Below, one piece after another: positions 26,590 to 37,843 of a stretch of DNA of 64,000 nucleotides. The notes beneath the pieces were generated by a model that saw nothing but the letters and a program-made list of their open reading frames with translations, searched no databases and had not been told where the DNA came from. The position numbers and the translations under genes were made by a program. Positions within the stretch are counted from its first letter, which is position 1. Each line of letters begins with the position of its first letter. The stretch comes from Bacteroidales bacterium (GTDB lineage Bacteria > Bacteroidota > Bacteroidia > Bacteroidales > Paludibacteraceae), in NCBI GenBank assembly GCA_012837935.1, contig DUQG01000014.1, positions 1 to 64,000 of the forward strand, given 5' to 3'.

Positions 26590-29034
26590 CTATTCTACAA
26601 TACCATTACTTACAGGCTCTGTTTCTTTTATAAGTGTTCTTTCCTCCGGATTGCCAAGCAGAATATCCGGAATGGGCAACGCTTCGATAGGTATTCGTTC
26701 AAATATAGAATCGGGCTCTTCATAAATAGTGTCATTGTCCACGCACTTATAATCCCTGCCTATCAGTTCTTTCGGTTCGGATGGGAATTTAGCTCGATAA
26801 TGTGCAAAATCTTTATCTGCCAAAACTTTCTCCATAAAACGAGCAAAAATCGGCAAGGCTGTACGTGTGGCTTGTCCCAAGCTACCGCTTCGGAAATGAA
26901 TGCTTCGGTGCTCTGCACCTACCCAAGCACCGCCTACCAATTTCGGTGTTACACCTACGTACCAAGCATCAGAATAGTTGGATGATGTTCCGGTTTTTCC
27001 ACCAAATTCGGTATCGAAACGCATCAAATCATAATTCCACAAAGCTCGTGAAGTTCCACCCGGTTCGGTGATTCCACCTTTTAACAATTCGGTAAGTAAG
27101 AAAGCATTTTCATAAGAAATGACTCGCTTGGGTTTTACTCTTTCTTCATAAATTACGTAACCGTCTTTATCTTCAATCTTAGTAACCAGCACGGGTGGCA
27201 TATACATACCTTCAGCGGTTACGGTGCTGTACGCATTCACCATTTCCAAAAGCGAAACATCCGAAGCTCCCAAGCTTAACGTAGGTACCGAGTCAAGTTT
27301 TGATTTTATTCCTAATAAGTGAGCTGCATTTACAACCTTACTTACTCCCACTTCTTTGGCAAGTTGTGCTGCGATGGTATTAACCGATTGCGCAAAAGCT
27401 CTTTTCAAAGTCATATTGGCATACGAAAATGAGCGACTGGCGTTCTGTGGCGACCATGCATAACGTCCTTTTCCCCAAGTAAACGGTTCATCGGTCATGC
27501 GGTCGCAAGGCGATTTTCCGGCAAGCATTCCGGCGGCATAAACAAAAAGTTTGAACGTAGAGCCCGGCTGGCGTTTACTTTGTGCCACTTTATCAAAATG
27601 CCAATAATCGTAGTTAATATCTCCCACCCAAGCTTTCACATGTTTGGTATCCGGTTCCATAGCCACAAACCCACAGTGCATAAAATGATTCATATAGCGA
27701 ATTGAGTCCATGGAACTCATGGTAAACTCTTTTGAACCGCCGTCATAATCAAAAACTCTAATTTGTTTCGGCATATTCATGTATTTATCTATCGAGTCCT
27801 TGTTGCCGTGGTATTTAGCACTTAGCGACTTGTACATTTTTGAACGTTTGGCAATTGAAGGAATAAGGTTTGTCAATTCTTTGCCATTTTCATCTCGCCA
27901 AGGATTTTGCCCCGACCAGTGAGCAAAGAAGTTTCGCTGAACCTGGCGCATTTGTCTTTGAACAGCTTCTTCGGCGTATTTTTGCAGACGTGAATCAATG
28001 GTTACGTGAATTTTCAAACCATCTGCATAAATATCATACCCGTTAGTTTCACCCCAGCGTTCCAAAAACTTAGTCAGATGTGAACGAAAATAGGGCGCAA
28101 TTCCTTCGTTTGGTTTTTCTACCCTGTAATTTAGAGTTATCGGCAAATTTTTCAAGGAATCTACCACCTGTTGTGTCAGGTATTTATTAGTGGCAAGCTG
28201 CTGAAGTACCACGTCTCGCCGACCTTTTGAACGATCAGGATTCAGATAAGGATTGTATGCCGTAATTGCTTTTAGAAGTCCCACAAGCACAGCAGATTGT
28301 TCGTAATTTAGTTTATCAGGCGTAGTATCAAAATAGGTTCTGGATGCCGTGTGAATACCGTATGCATTGCTTCCAAAACTTACGGTATTGAGGTACATTT
28401 CCAAAATTTCTTTTTTAGAGTAAAGAATTTCAAGTTTAATGGCGGCAGTCCATTCTTTAGTTTTTTCTATCAGTAGACGTAAGCCCGGCGTAGCACCCAA
28501 AACTCCACGAGAATATTGACTGCGAGTTTTGAACATATTTTTCACCAACTGCTGCGTGATGGTACTTGCTCCGCGCGGTTTTCCGGTTAGCATATCTTTT
28601 GTAGCAGAAACCAAGCCCCGAAAATCAATCCCGAAATGTTTGTAATAACGCCTATCTTCAGTGCTGATAAGGGTATTGACCATCGCGGGTGATACTTCTT
28701 CAAGCGTAACTTCTTTTCTGTTTTCGGTAAAATATTTTCCTATCAATTTTCCATCGGCACTGATAATCTCAGATGAAAGTGACTGAGGTGGATTAGCTAT
28801 GGCGCTGATAGAAGGTGATTTCCCGAAAAGCCACAGAAAGTTGAAGTCCACCAAAAGCAGGTAAAAAATAAAGATACCCAGAATAGTAAGAAAAGAATTG
28901 ACACCTTTTCTCCACTTTGGTAGCGCATGAAACCGTATAACTCTACGTTCACGCCAATCAATAAAAAGAAACAAGTACTTTTTTAGAAAATCCAGTACTT
29001 TTTTGAAATAACTTTGAATATTGCTAAAATCCAT
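26590..29034 (-). CDS. Penicillin-binding protein 1A, bifunctional peptidoglycan synthase
   Basis: The 814-residue class A PBP has one N-terminal membrane anchor (FLTILGIFIFYLLLVDFNFL), a GT51 glycosyltransferase domain (EDRRYYKHFGIDFRGL, RGASTITQQLVKNMF) and a transpeptidase domain with SxxK (GSTFK near residue 491), SxN (QSVNTIAA) and KTG (GGKTGTSSNY near 677). It polymerises and cross-links peptidoglycan on the outer face of the inner membrane. All active-site motifs are intact and the length is normal. It is divergent from enolase; a TACTTTTG box on the minus strand (29054-29061) is its likely promoter. Confidence 0.95.
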   Translation of the reverse strand: MDFSNIQSYFKKVLDFLKKYLFLFIDWRERRVIRFHALPKWRKGVNSFLTILGIFIFYLLLVDFNFLWLFGKSPSISAIANPPQSLSSEIISADGKLIGKYFTENRKEVTLEEVSPAMVNTLISTEDRRYYKHFGIDFRGLVSATKDMLTGKPRGASTITQQLVKNMFKTRSQYSRGVLGATPGLRLLIEKTKEWTAAIKLEILYSKKEILEMYLNTVSFGSNAYGIHTASRTYFDTTPDKLNYEQSAVLVGLLKAITAYNPYLNPDRSKGRRDVVLQQLATNKYLTQQVVDSLKNLPITLNYRVEKPNEGIAPYFRSHLTKFLERWGETNGYDIYADGLKIHVTIDSRLQKYAEEAVQRQMRQVQRNFFAHWSGQNPWRDENGKELTNLIPSIAKRSKMYKSLSAKYHGNKDSIDKYMNMPKQIRVFDYDGGSKEFTMSSMDSIRYMNHFMHCGFVAMEPDTKHVKAWVGDINYDYWHFDKVAQSKRQPGSTFKLFVYAAGMLAGKSPCDRMTDEPFTWGKGRYAWSPQNASRSFSYANMTLKRAFAQSVNTIAAQLAKEVGVSKVVNAAHLLGIKSKLDSVPTLSLGASDVSLLEMVNAYSTVTAEGMYMPPVLVTKIEDKDGYVIYEERVKPKRVISYENAFLLTELLKGGITEPGGTSRALWNYDLMRFDTEFGGKTGTSSNYSDAWYVGVTPKLVGGAWVGAEHRSIHFRSGSLGQATRTALPIFARFMEKVLADKDFAHYRAKFPSEPKELIGRDYKCVDNDTIYEEPDSIFERIPIEALPIPDILLGNPEERTLIKETEPVSNGIVE

Positions 29035-30653
<1,619 letters not shown>

Positions 30654-30683
30654 TCTGAATTTTCGCTTTAGCGAATAAATATA

Positions 30684-30720
30684 AAAACCGATTTTCTGAA
30701 AAGAGAATCGGTTTTTTTAT
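30684..30720 (+). terminator. Rho-independent terminator of enolase
   Basis: AAACCGATTTTCT and AGAGAATCGGTTT form a hairpin directly followed by TTTT. Confidence 0.85.
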
Positions 30721-31224
30721 TTAACCTGGGGACTAACGGCTTAAAGTCCGTTTGTCCTGTTATTAAAAAGTTAACAAGCCGTTCCTTAAAAATTCAAATT
30801 ATGTTGGAAAATATATTTTTTCGCTGTAAAAACCATCGGAAACAGAAATACTATGGATTGGAAATCCATAGTGTTTCAGTTGTTTAGAATTCGCAATAAT
30901 AGAAAATGGCGGGTGATTGACCTGCCATTTGTCAGCAATCGAGAGGCTGGCTCTAAGCCAGCCTCTCGTTGTACTACGAAATTCACCCCATTGAAAATGA
31001 ATTTATGTAAATCCGTGTAATTTGTGTTCTTAATAGGTTTCGCCCCTACAGTGCTCTGATTTATGGGACTGCTTATTTTTTCTACCTCCCGATAGAATTC
31101 GGGATGCCACTACGTGGCTTTGCGAGACAACAAAATTTGTGTAAATCCATCCAATCTATGTAATCAGTGTTCGAATTTATCATCAAAATCATACAAATCA
31201 CACTAAAATCATAGTTTAGTCATT
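30721..31224. repeat. Hairpin-rich gap with microrepeats after enolase
   Basis: No gene is visible. Stem-loops include the segment 30850-30872 (ACTATGGATT and its mirror), 30903-30930 (AAATGGCGGGT with ACCTGCCATTT) and 30941-30967 (GAGAGGCTGGC with GCCAGCCTCTC). A block near 31084-31120 shares CCACTACGTGG and the CCCGATAG...TCGGG stem with family C. From about 31006 and 31134 come microrepeat words such as AATCCGTGTAATTTGTG. Confidence 0.6.
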
Positions 31225-32973
31225 TTAAAATGAAAACGCCGCCCCCACCATCACGTTAATGCCTTGCACATCGTAGCCGTTGTAGATATAGTATTGTTTG
31301 TTTAGGATATTGTTGACTTTAACAAAAGCCGACAGCCAATTCCGATAAGCGTAAGCAGCGCCCACACTCCAATCGGTAACAGGTGCTAACTTAGTTCCTG
31401 CTTCGTTGGAAAGTTTGGCGTAGCGACCGTCTTGAAAAACAAAGCTTGTGTTTACGCTAATATCATTTGTGATATTCACGTTTGCACCCACATTTGCATC
31501 CCAAGTCGGCAAATGCCATGCTTTCGCTTCATCTTTCACATTCCAGTAGTGGTAAGCTGCTTTTAGATAGAGATTAAATAAATTCTTATAATCCCAAGCC
31601 GTATGCAGACCTACAGAAGCCTTATTCGCAGCGGAATAGACCACATCAAAACGATTGAAATAGAATTTATTTAATTCCGGCACAGTCGGTAAGTCAGATG
31701 TGTATGCTTTGTTTACGTAGAAATATTGGTTTTTAATAATTTCATATTCGCCATATACATCCAGCAGTAAATTGTGAACAGGACTAAGTTTAAGTCCCAA
31801 GTACGCATCAATCGGTGTGTAGGTGTCTTGCACACCAATATTGGATAAAAGATATCTATTCTCATTGAAAATGCTGTTAAGTGAATTTACTTTCAAATCG
31901 CCCGTAACACCGCCGTAGAGAGCTAAGTATCTTGGTACAGCGTTCCATTGTGCTGCGATATCCGGCGATGGTGTAAAAATCTGTCCTTGACCGATAGAAA
32001 TTCCGGTTTTAGCACCCAAACGCAGGTAGCTGTTTTCACCCACAAGTTTCCAGAAAGGATTGATTTTTATAACCGAATAGTTTGATTTTGAATTGGCTTC
32101 CATACTCAAATCTTGATTGTATTGGAAATTGCTTGTTTCAAAAACGATTCCCAGTCGGTTATTTTCAAAAGGTACATCAAAATGTCCTTTGAGTGCAATT
32201 TCATTTTCAGCTAAGCCGCTATTTACTGTTTGAAAACGATTATAATGTACACCCGCATCAAAAATCAAGTTTTCTGCCAATGGCAGAGAGCGCAGTCCTG
32301 CATTTACATTTATTCGCCAATGATTATCTTGTGGTGTGTAAGTGGATAAATCATGCAGTGTAATCCATTTGCTGTCGGGTAGATTAAATACCGTGCTACC
32401 GTGTTCTGCGGCAATATCTGATAGGATTTCAGGACTTTCTCCGGCAAATGTCAAACCGTAATAGTTGAAAAAGTCATGCTGTCCACTTACGCCTGCATAT
32501 AGGTCAAAGTTATTGAACAGATGATTGTATTTTAGTGCTGCGGCTGTTTTTGAATGTTTTTTATCCTTCCATGCGCCTAAGTGATTGAGAGAAACGTCCA
32601 ATCTGTTTTTCTCGTTTGTCCAAATCGGGTACATAAAGTCAGCCAATGTATTTGTCGGATAGCCGAAACCTACGCGTACAAAACCTTTTTTGGCTAATGT
32701 CGGTGTGTGAAGTAACTCTTCGGCTTTCAGCATATACACATTGTACTCCATGCCAAGTGGGGTAGCAATGTCCGAGTAAATCGGCGATGATTTTTCTACG
32801 TTCGGTTCCGTGATTTTGGGTAATGAAATAACCTTTCCCGCATCATTAATCACAGGTTGAAATTCACGACTGACATTTACGCTTCTATGCACTGTGCTGT
32901 CATTGCTTTGAGCCGTGCCGAATGTGGCATTCGCTAAGGCGAAAATAATTATCAGGGATTTTATTTTGTTCAT
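31225..32973 (-). CDS. Outer-membrane beta-barrel protein, partner of the TPR protein
   Basis: The 582-residue protein has a signal peptide (MNKIKSLIIIFALANATFGT, then AQSND) and a mature part made of alternating beta-strand patterns ending in INVMVGAAFSF, with an aromatic C-terminal residue as in outer-membrane barrels. It resembles TonB-dependent-receptor barrels but I see no plug domain or CarboxypepD_reg domain, so a simple barrel is more likely. It lies 201 bp downstream of a large TPR gene on the same strand, a pairing common in Bacteroidota. Function is unknown. Confidence 0.75.
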   Translation of the reverse strand: MNKIKSLIIIFALANATFGTAQSNDSTVHRSVNVSREFQPVINDAGKVISLPKITEPNVEKSSPIYSDIATPLGMEYNVYMLKAEELLHTPTLAKKGFVRVGFGYPTNTLADFMYPIWTNEKNRLDVSLNHLGAWKDKKHSKTAAALKYNHLFNNFDLYAGVSGQHDFFNYYGLTFAGESPEILSDIAAEHGSTVFNLPDSKWITLHDLSTYTPQDNHWRINVNAGLRSLPLAENLIFDAGVHYNRFQTVNSGLAENEIALKGHFDVPFENNRLGIVFETSNFQYNQDLSMEANSKSNYSVIKINPFWKLVGENSYLRLGAKTGISIGQGQIFTPSPDIAAQWNAVPRYLALYGGVTGDLKVNSLNSIFNENRYLLSNIGVQDTYTPIDAYLGLKLSPVHNLLLDVYGEYEIIKNQYFYVNKAYTSDLPTVPELNKFYFNRFDVVYSAANKASVGLHTAWDYKNLFNLYLKAAYHYWNVKDEAKAWHLPTWDANVGANVNITNDISVNTSFVFQDGRYAKLSNEAGTKLAPVTDWSVGAAYAYRNWLSAFVKVNNILNKQYYIYNGYDVQGINVMVGAAFSF

Positions 32974-33023
32974 TTTATCTAATTTAATCGAATTAATTTA
33001 TTTTATTTTGACTTTTTATTTTT

Positions 33024-33168
33024 AAAACAATAGCAAACATAGAAAAACTCTTACCTATTCTTTTGGTTTCAGAAACATAGAGAAAAATATCTTCGATATT
33101 TTTAAACTATGTTCTCGATTATAAGAAAAAATGAAAATATATTTAGACTATTGTTTTCTATGTTTTTT
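33024..33168. repeat. Family G repeat, copy 1
   Basis: It is bounded by AAAACAATAGCAA and CTATTGTTTTCTATGTTTT, which are inverted relatives (AAAACAATAG with CTATTGTTTT; AACATAGA with TCTATGTT). The interior has GGTTTCAGAAACATAGAG and an AATATCTTCGATATTT palindrome. A related copy is at 37010-37193. Confidence 0.75.
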
Positions 33169-33174
33169 TAAGAA

Positions 33175-36100
33175 TTAAATAACCCTTGATCGGTTTGCAA
33201 TACCATCCAATCTTGTGTTAATCATCTCTTGTACATCATCTTGCACAGTGTAGTTCTTTTGCAAACTGAGTAGATATTGTTTCGCTTGAAAATCGTCGCC
33301 TTTTTGGATATAGACGTCAGCCAATACAATAAACGCACGTGCCAAATAGTACTGATGCGAAGTTCCTTTTTTAGCAAAATCGAGCACTTCTTTTTCGGCA
33401 TCACCCAAACGGTTCAGATTGAAATAGCTTTCAGCAAGTAAGAATTTTGCTTCTGCCCCAATCGCGGTTCGAGTGTCTATATTCATTGTTGTTAAATCTT
33501 TTATAGCGTCGCTCAACTTGTTTTGCTGAATATAGGCTTTTGCTCTGTTTAGCAATGCTTCCGTGCGCATAGCAGCGGTCGATTTCGGGTCGGCAATAAT
33601 ATCTGCCGCAATTTTTATCGTCTCATCCGTGTTGTTTAAGAAATAGCTTGTACGTAGTACGCCAAGTCGAGCAATATTCTTATTTTCAGAGGATTGAGCT
33701 ACCAATTCCAAACGCTTGAAGTATTTCATAGATGCAGAGTAATCTTTTTGGTCAAAAGAAATTTCTGCCGCTCTCAGTGCAGCTTCTTCTACGTACGGAT
33801 TGCCGCGCGTGTTAAGTATTTTGTTGTACTCATCCAACGCTTTCAGTTTCTCGTCGTTGTTATAATAAATATCTGCCAAATAATATTGCGCTAAAGTACA
33901 GAATTTTCCACCCGGGCAATATTGGGTCAGATAATTGTTCAAACTTCTGATAGCTTCGGAAGTATTTCCGGCAATGTATTGTCTTTCGGCAGCCACAAAC
34001 TGAATGGAATCCGCTCTTGAAATGGTGCCGCTTTCCACTTTTTTACCCAAAGATTTAGCATAGTTCAAGTACTCATCTACATTATTTGTGTTGATGTAAA
34101 TGGTTTCCAAACTTTCCAAAGCAGTTCCCGCTTCTTCGCTTGCAGGGTAATCGCTAATCACTTTCTTAAATGCAGGAATCGCTTTCGCATAGTCGTTTTG
34201 GTTAAAATATACCATTCCTGTTTCCAACTCTGCTTTTGGAGCAAAGTTACTGTTTGGGTAGTTGGTAATCAGACGATTGTACGTCTCAATGGTTTTAGCA
34301 TTATTTTCCAGCATCACATAGGAACGACCAATCTCATAAAGTGCGTCGTCGCCGTATTCCGAGTTGGGATATTTGCTAAGCAACTGTTCAAGTTTGCTGA
34401 TTTTTTGTTGGTAGTTTTTATTAATTCCGCTCATATAAGCCGATTGGAAAAGTGCATAATCACCGTTATAGTTCGTTTGCATAGCTTTTCCGTAATATTC
34501 ATCCGCTTTTACAAAATTTCTATTGCTGAAATACGCATCACCAATTCTGTTCAACGCATCTGCATAGGTTGCAGAGCCTGTGTTTTTTTCTTCATTGATA
34601 TATTTCAAAAACCAGCTAAGTGATTCGGTGTATTTTTTCTGACCGAAAAGTGAATAACCCAAGGCATAAAATGCTTGCGTATAATTCGGGTTTGATTTTG
34701 CATTTGTAGTGTTTAAGAATGCATTAAAATCGCTTGCTGAGCGAGCCAATTCTCTTGTGCGATAGAAACATTCACCACGCCAGTAGTAACTGTCGCCCAA
34801 ATATCTGCCGTTGGGTGACGTTTGGATGGCTTTTGTAAATTCACGAATAGCCAAGTTGAAATTTCCTGCTGTAAATGCTTCCGTACCTAACTGATATTCA
34901 AGATATTGTTTTGTATCTCGAAGTTTCGGTGTTAAATTCTTGATTTTTGAAATGGATTCGTATGCAGCAGTATAATTCTTTGAAGTCAGGTAAACAGTTG
35001 ACAAATAGTCGTACGCTTTATCGATTTTTTTCGAGTTCGGGAACTCTCTGATAAACTGCTCAAACGCCTTAATCGACTCGCCGAAAGCCGTGTTAGTTTC
35101 GTAAGTTGTTAATGCATAATTATATAATGCTTCTTCACGAACCTGCGTATTGAAGTTGGTTTGAGTAGCCGCTTCAAATGCCAAACGTGCATTTTCTTTG
35201 TTTCCAAGTGCCAGGTAAGCGTTTCCAAGTTGCAAATAAGCATTTTCGCTCATTTCGTCTTGCGCTACGGTTACTTGCGATAAATATTTAACCGCTTCTT
35301 CCGGTTTTCTTGTTTTCAGATAGCTTACACCCAGGTAGTACATATCGTTTCTTAAAACTTGTGGAAACAAGCTTTCATACTTTTTCAAGTTATCGATAGC
35401 TTTCGGGTAGTTGCCGTCTGCGTAAGCTTTTTCACCCACCATGCGGTAGATTTCGGCATTATTAATATTATCCGGATATTTCTTCAAAAGCATTTCTGCC
35501 CGTTTTTCCATTTCGGAAAAGTTCTTTTTTGAATAATATATCTGTGCCACGTAGTAAGGCGCAATGTCTTCAAATTCAGGATGTTTCTCAGCCACCAACA
35601 AATCGGTAAGTGCCGCATCGAAGTTTCCAAGGCGATACTCGCAATATCCTGTGTAATAGATCGCTGCAGCCTGATGCGGTGAATTCATACTTTTCAGCGT
35701 TTTGAAAATATCGAGTGCTTTCGGAATGTTATTCGTCTCGATATTGGCATAACCACGCGCAAAAAGATAATCCACCTGTTCCTTACGAACCAAGTGAGTA
35801 TCATCCACTAATCGGAAGTAGTTCAGCGCTTTATCGAATTTCTTAGCGTCGTACTCGAGCATTCCCAACATCATATTCGCTCTGTCCCAATAAGGTGTAT
35901 AGGGATGTTCAGTCACGTATGCAATCAGTAGATTTTGAGCGTTTTCCTGTCTAAGCTCATAAGCATTGCAAGCGTGATAATATTCCGCTTCCTGAATCAT
36001 TCCGGCTTTTGTAGGTTCGGCATTTTTCAGAAACTCTTCAAAATTTCGATACGATGCAGCCCATTTTCGCTGATTAAAAAGTTCTTTTCCTTCGTGGAAA

Positions 36101-36195
36101 AGTTTGTCCGGGTGCGTAAACACCTGCGTGTGCTGCGCAAAACTCAGTTGCATAGAAAATGCAAAAATTGCAGCAAGAATTAATTTTTTTAGCAT
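33175..36195 (-). CDS. Large exported tetratricopeptide-repeat protein
   Basis: From ATG 36195 the protein has 1006 residues; the frame is open farther upstream but that part is leader and family A repeat. The signal peptide is MLKKLILAAIFAFSMQLSFA. The rest is a long series of TPR-type helical hairpins (for example YYLGVSYLKTRKPEEAVKYL, YALGYSLFGQKKYTESLSWF, YEIGRSYVMLENNAKTIETY). Its placement before an outer-membrane barrel gene suggests a periplasmic or outer-membrane-associated scaffold working with that barrel, as inferred for similar Bacteroidota pairs. No catalytic motif is visible. Confidence 0.85.
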   Translation of the reverse strand: MLKKLILAAIFAFSMQLSFAQHTQVFTHPDKLFHEGKELFNQRKWAASYRNFEEFLKNAEPTKAGMIQEAEYYHACNAYELRQENAQNLLIAYVTEHPYTPYWDRANMMLGMLEYDAKKFDKALNYFRLVDDTHLVRKEQVDYLFARGYANIETNNIPKALDIFKTLKSMNSPHQAAAIYYTGYCEYRLGNFDAALTDLLVAEKHPEFEDIAPYYVAQIYYSKKNFSEMEKRAEMLLKKYPDNINNAEIYRMVGEKAYADGNYPKAIDNLKKYESLFPQVLRNDMYYLGVSYLKTRKPEEAVKYLSQVTVAQDEMSENAYLQLGNAYLALGNKENARLAFEAATQTNFNTQVREEALYNYALTTYETNTAFGESIKAFEQFIREFPNSKKIDKAYDYLSTVYLTSKNYTAAYESISKIKNLTPKLRDTKQYLEYQLGTEAFTAGNFNLAIREFTKAIQTSPNGRYLGDSYYWRGECFYRTRELARSASDFNAFLNTTNAKSNPNYTQAFYALGYSLFGQKKYTESLSWFLKYINEEKNTGSATYADALNRIGDAYFSNRNFVKADEYYGKAMQTNYNGDYALFQSAYMSGINKNYQQKISKLEQLLSKYPNSEYGDDALYEIGRSYVMLENNAKTIETYNRLITNYPNSNFAPKAELETGMVYFNQNDYAKAIPAFKKVISDYPASEEAGTALESLETIYINTNNVDEYLNYAKSLGKKVESGTISRADSIQFVAAERQYIAGNTSEAIRSLNNYLTQYCPGGKFCTLAQYYLADIYYNNDEKLKALDEYNKILNTRGNPYVEEAALRAAEISFDQKDYSASMKYFKRLELVAQSSENKNIARLGVLRTSYFLNNTDETIKIAADIIADPKSTAAMRTEALLNRAKAYIQQNKLSDAIKDLTTMNIDTRTAIGAEAKFLLAESYFNLNRLGDAEKEVLDFAKKGTSHQYYLARAFIVLADVYIQKGDDFQAKQYLLSLQKNYTVQDDVQEMINTRLDGIANRSRVI

Positions 36196-36239
36196 AATAT
36201 ATTTTGAAAACTTGTTTACAGAAAATAGATTATATATTA

Positions 36240-36390
36240 TTGAACTTCGTAGAAGTTCCCTTTGCATAACCCCCAATTTTAATTGGGGGAAAATTTAGGT
36301 TTTGGAAAACTCTTACAGAGTTTTATTATTGCTTTTACATCCCCCCCCAGATAAATCTGGGGGTTATTTATGGTTTTGTCCTACGGACAA
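36240..36390 (+). repeat. Family A hairpin-cluster repeat, shortened copy
   Basis: It contains TTGAACTTCGTAGAAGTT, CCCCCAATTTTAATTGGGGG, ACTCTTACAGAGTT, CCCCCAGATAAATCTGGGGG and TTGTCCTACGGACAA in the same order as the full copy, but lacks the outer ~80 bp and the terminal inverted repeats. It lies 45 bp upstream of the TPR gene. Confidence 0.85.
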
Positions 36391-36416
36391 TTTTTACTAC
36401 TGTTTTAATTCATATT

Positions 36417-36965
36417 TTATGCCAAGAAATTCTCTCTTCTCTCATTTTCAAAAGCCGAGATAAAAAGTTTAATTGCGTGACGTATTGATTTTAAACCAAA
36501 AAGTTCGGGGTTAAGTTCTCTTACAGGAATAAAAAAACACTCGCAAACGTCGTCCGCTGCTTGAATTTGAGTACCATTTTTCACCTTTCCTTCAAAGAAT
36601 AAATCCATCGTCGGAATATCCAAATCGGAATAGAGATAGTCATTCGGCAAAGAAAAAACATAGCGGAAATTTTCCACTTTTATGCCCACTTCTTCCATCA
36701 CTTCACGTGCAATGCCTTCTTCTGCCGTTTCGTTGTAGTCTATAAATCCGCCCGGAAGGTCCAACGTGCCTTTGGCAGGCTCGTGAGAACGACGACAAAC
36801 AAGCAGGTCACCTGCTTCATTTCGGATAAATGCGGCGGTTGCAGCCGATGGATTTATATAGTAGATAAAGCCACACTCTTCGCAGCACATGGACTTTATA
36901 TTATGTTGAACAAATTTCTCTGAACCACAAACCGGACAGTACTTAAACTTTTGGCTAAAAATCAT
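36417..36965 (-). CDS. Nudix hydrolase with N-terminal zinc ribbon
   Basis: This 182-residue protein has a zinc ribbon (YCPVCGSEKF, CCEECGF) followed by a complete Nudix box, GFIDYNETAEEGIAREVMEE then VGI, matching G-x5-E-x7-REUxEExGU. Nudix enzymes cleave nucleoside diphosphates linked to another moiety; the ribbon recalls NADH pyrophosphatases (NudC), but the NudC-specific downstream motif is not seen, so the substrate is uncertain. It is monocistronic. Confidence 0.87.
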   Translation of the reverse strand: MIFSQKFKYCPVCGSEKFVQHNIKSMCCEECGFIYYINPSAATAAFIRNEAGDLLVCRRSHEPAKGTLDLPGGFIDYNETAEEGIAREVMEEVGIKVENFRYVFSLPNDYLYSDLDIPTMDLFFEGKVKNGTQIQAADDVCECFFIPVRELNPELFGLKSIRHAIKLFISAFENERRENFLA

Positions 36966-37278
36966 AAATAAAGCTTATCTTTTTGTCAATGAAATCTCTT
37001 GACTTTTTCAAAACAATAGCAATCAATAGAATACGTTGTTTACATTTTCTTGATTTCGGAAACATAGAGAAAAAATCGAACCTGCCTGCCGCAGGCGGGG
37101 ATTTTTTCAACTATCCGCCTTAGTCGGACAAGTTGTTCTCTAAATCCTATAAAAATGGAAAAGTAGAGTTCAACTATTGTTTTCTATGTTTTAAAAGTAA
37201 TGCAAAGATAAGCAATTGACAGCAAAAGCCAATCCAAGAATTAAATCTAGATTAAATTTGAACGGTTTTTAGCTTTTT
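36966..37278. repeat. Intergenic gap with family G repeat, copy 2 (37010-37193)
   Basis: No gene is visible. The family G copy runs from AAAACAATAGCAATCAATAG to CTATTGTTTTCTATG and shares TTTCGGAAACATAGAGAAAA with copy 1 at 33024-33168. Nested within it is the GC-rich stem CCTGCCTGCCGCAGGCGGG (37080-37098). A relative of that stem (CCTGCCTATGGCAGGCAGG) is at 52309-52327. Confidence 0.7.
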
Positions 37279-37767
37279 TTATAGTTCTCGTGCAAGTTTT
37301 ATCCACTCAAAGCGTGCTTTTTTAGCTGAAATTTTATCCCAACTATCGTAGTTAAAGCTGAAACAAACTGCAGAACCTGTAGGCAGATTATCCAGTCTTA
37401 CCCCTAAATCATTGATAAGGTCGGTCAGTCCCGGATTATGCCCTACAATAAGGCAGCTATTTACACTATCGTCGATGTTCGAAAGTACTTTCGAGATAAT
37501 ATAGGAAGGCGTTAGGTAAAGTTCGTTATCGTATAAAATCTCAGAAATAGGGTAGTTCAGACCTTCTGCAGCCAATTGAGCAGTCTCTCGCGTTCGTTTG
37601 GCATCGGAACTAAGAATTAAGTCCGGCTTGCCTGACATTTCCGAGATAAACTTACCCATATCCGTGGCGTTTTTTCTGCCACGATCCGCCAATTTTCTAT
37701 CAAAATCATCCAAATCAAAACGATATAGCTCGGCTTTACCGTGTCTGAGAATTATTAGGGTTTTCAT
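37279..37767 (-). CDS. SixA-type histidine phosphatase
   Basis: The 162-residue protein starts at ATG 37767 (the frame extends 12 codons upstream without need). It has the RHG catalytic motif (LIILRHGKAE), the family pattern LADRGRKNATDMGKFI, SDAKRTRETAQ and the second histidine in IVGHNPGLTDL. SixA removes phosphate from phosphohistidine proteins; this protein is at the usual length for the family. Substrate in this organism unknown. Confidence 0.88.
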   Translation of the reverse strand: MKTLIILRHGKAELYRFDLDDFDRKLADRGRKNATDMGKFISEMSGKPDLILSSDAKRTRETAQLAAEGLNYPISEILYDNELYLTPSYIISKVLSNIDDSVNSCLIVGHNPGLTDLINDLGVRLDNLPTGSAVCFSFNYDSWDKISAKKARFEWIKLAREL

Positions 37768-37843
37768 TTTGAGTTTTTTATAATTGAAAACAAAAATACT
37801 CAAAAGCTTTGGAAGTTAAAACAAGGTAAGATGTTTTTGGGTA

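Noticed and set aside
31225-32973. TonB-dependent receptor
   Set aside because: The barrel pattern is present but no plug domain or CarboxypepD_reg domain is visible in the N-terminal part.
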